Source of the DNA: SSF14 sp046331245
Lineage (GTDB): Bacteria; Actinomycetota; Acidimicrobiia; Acidimicrobiales; Microtrichaceae
Reading direction: 5' to 3'
NCBI GenBank assembly: GCA_046331245.1
Contig: JAXLRH010000006.1
Location: forward strand, 1 to 64,000
DNA: 64,000 nucleotides
The translations under genes and the position numbers were made by a program. This document shows positions 52,489-59,404 of this stretch, in pieces. The first letter of the stretch is position 1; every line of letters starts with the position of its first letter. The notes beneath the pieces were generated by a model. The model was not told where the DNA came from. It saw only the letters and a program-made list of their open reading frames with translations, and ran no database searches.

Positions 52489-53690
52489 GCGTCACGCCAG
52501 TGCAGGGTGGCCGGCAGGTTCGCGAAGCCCCGGACGTTCACCGAGTGCACCCGCCGGATGCCGTCGGCGTCGAGGTCGTAGCCCGAGAACCGCGTGTGGA
52601 ACTCCTCGAGCGCCACCCGGGCCTCGAGCCTCGCCAGCGACGCACCCATGCAGAAGTGCCGCCCGAGCCCGAACGACACGCCCTGCGTGGTGTCTCGCCC
52701 GATGCGGTAGTCGTCCGGGGCGTCGAACACGTCGCCGTCGCGGTTGGCCGAGCCCACCAGCAGCAGCACCCGGTCGCCGGCGGGCACCACCCCACCGGCC
52801 ACCTCGACGTCGACCAGCGTGGTGCGCGCCAGCATCTGCGACGAGGTGTCGTAGCGCAGGGTCTCCTCGACCCACGCCTCGATCGGCTGGTCGCCGCCCC
52901 ACACCGCGGCGCGCTGGTCGGGGTTGCGCCACGCCCAGTAGAGCGAGTTGCCGAGCAGCTTCGTCGTGGTCTCGTTGCCGGCCACGACCATGAGGAACAT
53001 GAAGGCGACGATGTCGGCGTCGTCGAGCCGGTCGCCGTCGATCTCGGCGACGAGCAGCGCGGAGGTGAGGTCGTCGGTCGGCCGCGCTCGCCGCTCGGCG
53101 ATCATGTCGCTGTAGTAGCCGAACAGGGTGATGGCCGCCTCGATGCCGCTCTGCGGCACGTCCTCGACGCCCTCCTCGCGGTGGACGAGCAGATCGGCGA
53201 GGCGCCGGAGCTCCATCCGGTCGGCGACGGGAACGCCCATCATCTCGCTGATCACATCCATCGGCAGGCGGCCGGCGAAGTCGGAGATGATGTCGAACGA
53301 GTCGAGATCGCGGGCGGCGTCGAGGTACTCGACGGCGATCTCCCGGATGCGCGGCTCCAGCTCGACGACGCGACGCGGGGTGAACCCCCGGGCGACGAGC
53401 GAGCGCATCCGCGTGTGGCGCGGCGGGTCCATCGCCAGGAACGACATCGTCTTGTGGGCGTTGGGGCCCGACGCCAGCTTGTCGAGCGACACGCCGTCGG
53501 CACTCGAGAACCGCGCCGAGTCGCGGAACGCCGCGGCCACGTCGGCGTGACGCGACAGCGCCCAGAACTCGAGCTCGTCGTTGCGATAGAGCGGCGCCTC
53601 GGCGCGCAGCCGGGCATAGAACGGGTACGGGTCCTCGTGCACCGCGTAGTCGTACGGGCTGTACCGCACCGCTGCGTCTGCCTGACTCAC
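52485..53690 (-). CDS. Cytochrome P450 (CYP123-like position)
   Basis: The 401-residue P450 is a typical bacterial class I enzyme. The I helix reads VVAGNETTTKLLGN, the K helix EETLRYD, and the heme loop FGLGRHFCMGASLARLEA. DPPRHTRMRSLV near residue 95 is also usual. It should hydroxylate a lipophilic compound using the operon's ferredoxin. The GTG start overlaps the TetR stop (GTGA). By position it corresponds to mycobacterial cyp123 (Rv0766c); assignment to that subfamily needs alignment. Confidence 0.9.
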   Translation of the reverse strand: MSQADAAVRYSPYDYAVHEDPYPFYARLRAEAPLYRNDELEFWALSRHADVAAAFRDSARFSSADGVSLDKLASGPNAHKTMSFLAMDPPRHTRMRSLVARGFTPRRVVELEPRIREIAVEYLDAARDLDSFDIISDFAGRLPMDVISEMMGVPVADRMELRRLADLLVHREEGVEDVPQSGIEAAITLFGYYSDMIAERRARPTDDLTSALLVAEIDGDRLDDADIVAFMFLMVVAGNETTTKLLGNSLYWAWRNPDQRAAVWGGDQPIEAWVEETLRYDTSSQMLARTTLVDVEVAGGVVPAGDRVLLLVGSANRDGDVFDAPDDYRIGRDTTQGVSFGLGRHFCMGASLARLEARVALEEFHTRFSGYDLDADGIRRVHSVNVRGFANLPATLHWRDA

Positions 53691-54265
53691 GATCGTCCCC
53701 CCAGGATCAGTTCGGCGGCGCCCGCCAGGCGGTCGGCCAGCTCGTCGTAGGAGAGGTGGCCGGTACCGGTCTGGAGCATCGCGCCGGAGTATGCCAGCTC
53801 GAGGGCGCCGATGATGGTTGGGTCGTCCTCGCCCAGCGCGACGACGAGCCGTTGGTGGATGTCGGCGCCGATGCGATCGCGGAGCTGCTTCACCTCGGGG
53901 TCGTTCACGAGCAGCGCGGTGGTGCACGCGGCGGAGAGCTCGGGCTCGTCGGCGACGAGCATCGCGACCTCCCGCAGCGTGGCGCCGGCGCGGTTGGCCA
54001 CGCTCAGGCGGCCGTCGAGGCGGCCCGGTCCCATCGACTGGAGGCGACGCCAGAACACCTCACCCACGAGGTGCTCCTTCGACGCGAAGTAGGTGTAGGC
54101 GGTGGCCGGCGCGACGCCGGCGCGGGCGGCGACGTTGCGCACGGTGAGACCGCCGAACCCCGATTCGCGCACCTCCTCGACGGTGGCCTCCACCAGCCGG
54201 TTCACCGTGTCGGCCTGCCGCGAGGACAGCGTCCGCGGCGAGAGGGTTCCGGTCGAACTGGACAT
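53687..54265 (-). CDS. TetR-family regulator heading the cyp51 operon
   Basis: The 192-residue protein has the TetR helix-turn-helix (about 15-60), with GGLTVRNVAARAGVAPATAYTYFASKEHLVGEVF. The C-terminal domain carries the all-helical ligand pocket. It is the first gene of the ten-gene operon. Its own ATG sits within one GGACA-TG-TGTCC half of a double operator, with a TTAAAT -10 box between the two sites, so autorepression is very likely. A TetR gene (Rv0767c) also sits beside mycobacterial cyp123/cyp51, from memory. Confidence 0.9.
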   Translation of the reverse strand: MSSSTGTLSPRTLSSRQADTVNRLVEATVEEVRESGFGGLTVRNVAARAGVAPATAYTYFASKEHLVGEVFWRRLQSMGPGRLDGRLSVANRAGATLREVAMLVADEPELSAACTTALLVNDPEVKQLRDRIGADIHQRLVVALGEDDPTIIGALELAYSGAMLQTGTGHLSYDELADRLAGAAELILGGRS

Positions 54266-54293
54266 GTGTCCAGATTTAATCAGACACCTGTCC
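54260..54293. promoter_or_regulatory. Promoter and double operator of the cyp51 operon
   Basis: GGACA-TG-TGTCC (54260-54271) and GACA-CC-TGTC (54283-54292) are two inverted repeats with the same arms, and TGTCCAGAT occurs at both. TTAAAT on the minus strand (complement of 54274-54279) lies between them, eight bases from the ATG. A TetR dimer on each site would cover the promoter and start codon. The remaining stretch to 54388 shows nothing that I recognise. Confidence 0.6.
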
Positions 54294-54388
54294 AGATATC
54301 AAGACGCAACTCGTTCGGGAACGCCGAGGTACCGCAGCCGAAGCAGGGAGCGAGGCGACCAAGCCTGAGGCGGAGGTGGCCGAGGCCA

Positions 54389-56512
54389 TCAAGGAGAGTC
54401 GTCGGCGATGTAGGAGAAGGTCGAGAAGCACATCTCGTCGTCGGTGCCCTCCGAGAAGAGGAGGTAGCGCGGTTGGGGCGTGTACTTGAGCGAGCGGTCC
54501 CAGGTGCACTCGATGCGCAGGTTGTCGCCGGGCTTCACCCTCACCGGTGTCACGAGCGGGTAGTTGAGCTGCCACTCGAAGTTCCACGTCGGGATGTCGA
54601 GCAGCACCTTCTCGTCGGGTCTGCCGGGGTTGAGCGTCATGCGGAACGACTTGCCGAGCTGGTGCATGTGGCCGTGCACCGCGACGATCTCGCCGTTGCC
54701 GCGCAGCGGGGTGTCACACGACGTCCAGCCGGTGCCCTCCGTCTGGTCGGCGAAGTCCGCGACGGTGTGCCCGCACGTCTTCAGCGCGAACCCGGGGATG
54801 CCGGCGGCGATCGGCCCGTAGGTGTCGCGGATGTACTTCATCATCGAGGCCCGGTCGCAGAGCGGACCCGACTCGCCGGTCGCGCACGGGATCTCCACCG
54901 GAGCGATCGGGTTGAACACCTGGATCTTGCGGAGGTCGGTTCCGTCGGGCGCCACCTCGATCGCGAACTTCGATCGGTCGGGCAGCACCTGGTCGTCGTA
55001 GTGGTAGTGCACCTGCATGATCAGCAGGTCGCCCGCCTCGAACTTCATCCCGGCGCCCTCGCCGAAGTCGGCGGGCCGCTGCCCCGGCACCCAGCCGCCC
55101 ACCATCAGGGAGAGGCCGTTGCCGCCACCCGCGCCCGCGGCCGGATTCGCCGACCGCAGGCCGGTGCCCACGAAGCACGGCCACCCGGGACGGCCGTCGG
55201 CGCCGTCGAGGCGGTCGGTCTCGGCGCGCGCCTGCGCGCCCACCCGGTAGACGATCACGTGGTGCAGCACCTGCCGCTGGTCCGGCAGGAACTCGTAGCC
55301 GGTCATGAAGGTGGGCTTGGTGAACTTGGGGTCGAGCACGAAGCAGCGGTAGTCGTTCTTGATCTCGCCGGTGCCCCGGTACGGCCGATCCATGGTGAGG
55401 ACCTCGTCGTGGCGGGGAACCACGACGTCGCTGTCGTCCGGCTTGGCACGGACCTTGGTGGACGTCGGCACGTCGAGCGGCCCACCGGCAGCGGCCCAGT
55501 CGCTGATCGTCTTCAGATCCGCGGTCGAGAGGTTGCGCGGGTGCTGCAGCGGCACGCTCTTGTCCGACGCCGGCCACGGGGGCATGTACTTGGTGCGGGT
55601 GACGAGGCCGATGCCGCTCGCGTAGCGGGCGGCATCGCCGGCCGTCGCCAACTTCCAGTCGCCGGCCCCGATCTCGCCGGGCGCATGGCACGACGCGCAG
55701 TTGCGCTCGAGGATCGGCTGCACCTTCGACGAGAACGACGGGCCGTTCTTCTTCGCCGCGGCGAGCTCGGGGGCGGGAATCTGCGTGGACACCGTGCGGG
55801 TGGACGGGTCGACGGCGACGAGCTCGAACGTGAGCTTGATCTCGTCGGCCGTGGAGACCAGCCCGACCACGTCGATGGGGCCGATCCCGAAGTCCGACAT
55901 CTTGATCGTCGCCGTGGCGTTCGCCTGCATCTCGTCGCCACGCAGGACGGCGTCGACGGAGAACGTCACCGGCTTGGTGGTGGTGCGGATGTTGAGGTCG
56001 CCGGTCATGGTGAACGACAGGTCCTTGCCCTGCCGGATGTGGCCGGGCAGGCCCTCGACCTTCGTCGTGGTGAAGCGGGCGAGCGGGTACTTCGACGACT
56101 GCAGGAAGTCGTGACGGATGCGGGCGTCACGAAGGCTCGAGTCCGAGGTGAGCTGCTCGAGGTCGATGTCGATCTCGCCCACCCGCGTGGCGGCCGGGTT
56201 GCCGGTGTTGACCGCGATGTCGCCGGCGATGCCGCGGGTGGTGCCCGTGGCGGTGCCGGTCGTGTTCCCGGCGAACTCCTCGTCGACGGCGTAGGTCGCC
56301 TTGGACAGCGAGGGGTCGATCCGGAACAGCCTCTCCCCCGCGCCGGGAGTGAGGTGCGGAGCGAGCGGCGGCACGAACTTCACGTCGTCGAACTGTGCGA
56401 TCACGATCGGCTCGACCTGACGGAACACGAACGCGCCGGCGACGGCGATCACGATCAACAACAGGGCACTCACCGCGCGGTGACGCCCCACGACCCCCCA
56501 AGCACGCCTCAT
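54389..56512 (-). CDS. YceI - cytochrome c - copper type II monooxygenase fusion
   Basis: The 707-residue protein has one N-terminal membrane helix (about 12-30) and three outside modules. Residues 60-235 resemble the YceI lipocalin that binds isoprenoid-like lipids. Residues 255-345 form a cytochrome c domain with CASCH at 272-276 and a candidate Met ligand region at MPPWPA. Residues 365-700 match the PHM/DBM copper monooxygenase fold. All six copper ligands can be proposed: H417-H418 and H502 for CuA, H615, H617 and M694 for CuB. The heme could deliver electrons to copper in place of ascorbate. The substrate is unknown. The ATG overlaps the EamA gene stop (ATGA). Confidence 0.85.
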   Translation of the reverse strand: MRRAWGVVGRHRAVSALLLIVIAVAGAFVFRQVEPIVIAQFDDVKFVPPLAPHLTPGAGERLFRIDPSLSKATYAVDEEFAGNTTGTATGTTRGIAGDIAVNTGNPAATRVGEIDIDLEQLTSDSSLRDARIRHDFLQSSKYPLARFTTTKVEGLPGHIRQGKDLSFTMTGDLNIRTTTKPVTFSVDAVLRGDEMQANATATIKMSDFGIGPIDVVGLVSTADEIKLTFELVAVDPSTRTVSTQIPAPELAAAKKNGPSFSSKVQPILERNCASCHAPGEIGAGDWKLATAGDAARYASGIGLVTRTKYMPPWPASDKSVPLQHPRNLSTADLKTISDWAAAGGPLDVPTSTKVRAKPDDSDVVVPRHDEVLTMDRPYRGTGEIKNDYRCFVLDPKFTKPTFMTGYEFLPDQRQVLHHVIVYRVGAQARAETDRLDGADGRPGWPCFVGTGLRSANPAAGAGGGNGLSLMVGGWVPGQRPADFGEGAGMKFEAGDLLIMQVHYHYDDQVLPDRSKFAIEVAPDGTDLRKIQVFNPIAPVEIPCATGESGPLCDRASMMKYIRDTYGPIAAGIPGFALKTCGHTVADFADQTEGTGWTSCDTPLRGNGEIVAVHGHMHQLGKSFRMTLNPGRPDEKVLLDIPTWNFEWQLNYPLVTPVRVKPGDNLRIECTWDRSLKYTPQPRYLLFSEGTDDEMCFSTFSYIADDSP

Positions 56513-57441
56513 GCGGGCAGCGTACCCGCCTCGGCCCGAACCCAGGCCACGATGCCCACACCCACGATCGCCATGCCGAGCACCTGGACGGCACCGATCG
56601 GCTGGTCGAAGAACACGGCGGCGCCCACGGCGGAGACGGCGATCTCGACGAGCAGCACCACCGACGACGCCGCCACCGACACGTGGTGCTGCGCCCAGCT
56701 GAAGATGAGGTGGCCGGTGCCCCCGACGGCGACGATGCCGGCGACCGACAGCCAGCCCGACGCCGTCGGCTCGATCGGCCGGCCGTCGATGATCAGCACG
56801 CCGACGAGACACACGGCAGCCGACACCCACAGGCAGGCGGCCTGGTACTCGAGCGCGTCGAGGGTGCGGCGGGCGGACTTCGTGCCGAGCGGGTAGAGGC
56901 AGCTCACGACCACGCCCGCCGCCGCCAGCAGATCGCCGTGGAGGCTCCACGAACCGCCGCCGGTCGACCCCGCGACGACCACGATCGTGCCGGCGACGGC
57001 GACGGCCATCGCGGCCACGGCCGCCTTCGAGAGCACCACGTGGTGCAGGCGCGTCGCGGCGATGCCCAAGAGGATCGGCTGCAGCGCGTTGATGACGTTC
57101 GCCGAGGTGAGGGTGGTCGACTTGAACGCTGCGAACAGGAAGAGCACGCCGAGTCCGAATCCCACGCCGCCCATCGCTGCCGCCCGCAGGTGCGCCAGGC
57201 GCGGTCGCCGGCCGGTGACGAGGAGCGCCGTCTGGTAGGTCGCGGCGCCGCCGAGCGAGCGCCACAGCGCGAACTGCGGGCCCGACATCGGCGCGCTCTT
57301 GGCCACCAGTCCGCCGCCGGCCCAGAACACCGACGCCACCACCAGCGCGCCGGACCACCACACCACCGACCGCGGGCGGGCAGTGGGGGTCTCGGACACG
57401 CCGGGACGCGACCACACGCCCCACGGACGGCGCAACCGCAT
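56509..57441 (-). CDS. EamA/DMT-family permease
   Basis: The 310-residue protein has ten hydrophobic helices in two EamA repeats, with an internal duplication around LYPLGTKSAR and HLIFSWAQHHVS. It should move a small metabolite across the membrane. I chose the ATG at 57441, preceded by GGGACGGGA; a GTG eight codons upstream is possible. It is coupled to the copper monooxygenase fusion, which may handle the transported compound. It is divergent from an FMN reductase gene. Confidence 0.82.
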   Translation of the reverse strand: MRLRRPWGVWSRPGVSETPTARPRSVVWWSGALVVASVFWAGGGLVAKSAPMSGPQFALWRSLGGAATYQTALLVTGRRPRLAHLRAAAMGGVGFGLGVLFLFAAFKSTTLTSANVINALQPILLGIAATRLHHVVLSKAAVAAMAVAVAGTIVVVAGSTGGGSWSLHGDLLAAAGVVVSCLYPLGTKSARRTLDALEYQAACLWVSAAVCLVGVLIIDGRPIEPTASGWLSVAGIVAVGGTGHLIFSWAQHHVSVAASSVVLLVEIAVSAVGAAVFFDQPIGAVQVLGMAIVGVGIVAWVRAEAGTLPA

Positions 57442-57452
57442 TCCCGTCCCGT

Positions 57453-57458
57453 TAGGGT
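57453..57458 (+). promoter_or_regulatory. -10 element of the FMN reductase gene
   Basis: TAGGGT ends seven bases before a TTG at 57466, which supports that TTG as the start codon of a leaderless message. Confidence 0.45.
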
Positions 57459-57465
57459 TCGGCAC

Positions 57466-58035
57466 TTGACCCCGGACTCACCCCTCTTCTCCACCTCGTC
57501 GGCCATCGGGCCCGGCCGGGTGCCGTCGGCGTCGGCCGTGGTCGTGGTCGGCAATCCGGAACCGGCGTCGCGCACGCGGGCGGTCGGCGAGCTCGTCGCC
57601 CGCCACGTGGCCTCCCTCACGAGCGCCCCCGACGACGTGCTGGTGATCGAGCTGGCCGATGTCGGCGCCCGCCTCCTCGACTGGCGCGACCGCTCCGTCG
57701 ACGAGCTCAAGGCGATCGTCGCCGGCTCGCAGGCCCTCGTCGTCGCGACGCCCACCTACAAGGCGAGCTTCACCGGCCTGCTCAAGTTGTTCATCGACCG
57801 CTTCGATCGCCACGAGCTCGACGGCCTCCCCACCGTCGCCGTGATGACCGGGGCCACGCCGCTCCACGCGCTCGCGGTCGACACGCAGCTCCGTCCGGTG
57901 CTCACCGAGATCGGCGCCAGCCAGCCGGCGCGCGGCCTCTTCCTGTGCGGCCCCGAGATCGACGAGCCCCACGCCGCGGTGGCCGACTGGTGGAACGGGG
58001 CGCGCATCCCCCTCGAGCGCATGATCTGGCGCTGA
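57466..58035 (+). CDS. NADPH-dependent FMN reductase (SsuE/MsuE-like)
   Basis: The 189-residue flavodoxin-like protein has VVVVGNPEPASRTR for the FMN phosphate and ATPTYKASFTGLLKLFID as in SsuE/MsuE. Such enzymes supply FMNH2 to two-component LLM monooxygenases. The next gene encodes an LLM oxidoreductase on the same strand, which supports a reductase-monooxygenase pair. The start is a TTG, judged from the TAGGGT box. The distance to the LLM gene is 125 bp and holds repeats. Confidence 0.85.
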   Translation: MTPDSPLFSTSSAIGPGRVPSASAVVVVGNPEPASRTRAVGELVARHVASLTSAPDDVLVIELADVGARLLDWRDRSVDELKAIVAGSQALVVATPTYKASFTGLLKLFIDRFDRHELDGLPTVAVMTGATPLHALAVDTQLRPVLTEIGASQPARGLFLCGPEIDEPHAAVADWWNGARIPLERMIWR

Positions 58036-58064
58036 CCCCCTCCCTGACCCCCTCCCTGACCCCT
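58033..58064. repeat. Tandem 12-bp repeat at the FMN reductase stop
   Basis: TGACCCCCTCCC occurs at 58033-58044 and again at 58045-58056, followed by a partial third copy. The first copy includes the TGA stop. Confidence 0.7.
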
Positions 58065-58065
58065 G

Positions 58066-58113
58066 TTTTGTGCCCCGGATCGACCGGGTAGCCGGAAGAT
58101 CCGGGGCACAGAA
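58066..58113. repeat. Palindromic repeat element, copy 1
   Basis: TTTTGTGCCCCGGATCGACCGG (58066-58087) pairs with CCGGAAGATCCGGGGCACAGAA (58092-58113) around the loop GTAG, with three mismatches. The core TTTTGTGCCCCGGATC is the same as in a second element at 62961-63012. Confidence 0.8.
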
Positions 58114-58160
58114 CCGGCGCGAGGAATAGCGGCCACGGGCGTCCGGTTGGACGACGGGTC

Positions 58161-59158
58161 ATGCCCCACCCCGTCTCGCTCTCCGTACTCGACGTCGCGC
58201 CGGTGCTCTCCGGCGCATCGGTGCCCCAGGCGTTGGCCAACTCCGCCGATCTCGCCCGCCACGTCGAGGCCCTCGGCTACGAGCGCTACTGGCTCGCCGA
58301 GCACCACAACACGGCGGGCATCGCGAGCTCCGTGCCGGCGATCCTGATCGCGCACATCGCTGCCGCCACCTCGACGCTCCGCGTCGGTTCGGGCGGGGTG
58401 ATGCTCCCCAACCACTCCCCGCTCCACGTCGCCGAGTCGTTCCGCCTCCTCGAGGGCCTGCATCCCGGCCGCATCGACCTCGGCATCGGCCGAGCGCCCG
58501 GCACCGACGGTCTCACCGCCCTCGCCCTCCGTCGGTCCCGCGAGGCGCTGTACGCCGACGACTTCCCCGAGCAGCTCGACGAGATGCTCGCCTTCCTCGG
58601 CGACCACTGGCCTTCCGAGCACCCCTTCTCCGACCTCGTCGCCTCACCCCGCGTCGAGAGCGCCCCTCCCGTCTACCTCCTCGGTTCGAGCGGGTTCAGC
58701 GGCGCCCTGGCCGCCCGCCTCGGCCTCGGATTCGCGCTCGCCAGCCACATCAACCCCGGGCCCGCCGCCCGGGTGCGCGCGCCTACCAGAACGAGTTCGT
58801 CCCCTCCGAGGCGTTCCCCGAGCCCAGGGCCATCCTCGCCCTGTCGGCCGTCTGCGCCGACGACGACGAGGCCGCCGAGGAGCTCGCGCTCACCGTCGAC
58901 CTCGCCTGGCTGCGCATCGGTCAGGGCCGCGGCGGTCCGCTGCCGAGCGTCGAGGAGGCACGCGCCCACCGCTGGACCGAGGCCGAGCTCGCCCAGCGCG
59001 CCGCCAACCGGGCGCGCCACCTGGTGGGTGGCCCGGCAACGGTGCAGGGCGCGCTCATGGTGCAGGCGGCCGAGGCGGGCGTGAACGAGGTCATGGTGCT
59101 GTCGATGATCCACGACCACGACGCCCGCAAGCGCAGCTACGAGCTCCTGGTCAAGTAG
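58161..59158 (+). pseudogene. LLM-class flavin-dependent oxidoreductase with a frameshift
   Basis: The reading frame from the ATG at 58161 encodes a luciferase-like monooxygenase of the MsnO8 type (LDVAPVLSGASVPQAL, YWLAEHHNTAGI, GGVMLPNHSPLHVAE, IDLGIGRAPGTD, VYLLGSSGFSGALAARLGLG). It is good up to about ASHINPGPAA near 58770. The family sequence then continues one frame back, from YQNEFVPSEAF at 58784 to a TAG at 59156-59158. One base appears to be missing within the GC-rich run 58770-58783. Restoring it would give about 332 residues, the usual length. Without it the protein ends in unrelated Arg/Ser/Pro-rich sequence. It could be a true mutation or a sequence error. Confidence 0.82.
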
Positions 59159-59189
59159 CCGCCGGGCGTCCGGACACTTCCGGGCGAAG

Positions 59190-59219
59190 TGACGGGCACG
59201 CCCACCGGGGGCGTATACT
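59190..59219 (+). promoter_or_regulatory. Conventional sigma-70-type promoter upstream of the SNF2 gene
   Basis: TGACGG (59190-59195) and TATACT (59214-59219) are 18 bases apart. TATACT is the best -10 match I saw in the window. Transcription from it would give a leader of about 130-180 nt. The leader holds GC-rich inverted segments such as CCCCCGCCCGGGGG but no riboswitch that I recognise. Confidence 0.6.
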
Positions 59220-59404
59220 TCGGAAAGCGGTCGAGGGGCAGGTGCCCCCGCCCGGGGGACGCAGTGCGAGATGCGGTCCCTCCACCCACGGTTCGGCGTC
59301 ATCGACCCGGAGGGTGACCCCCCAGCCGGAACCTCCCGCCTCCCACCAGGGACAGCGTGTTCGACGGCCATCACAACCGATGGAAGCGGAGCGTGCCACC
59401 AACC

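Noticed and set aside
59226..59404. Riboswitch in the SNF2 leader
   Set aside because: GC-rich hairpins are present, but no known aptamer consensus was recognised.
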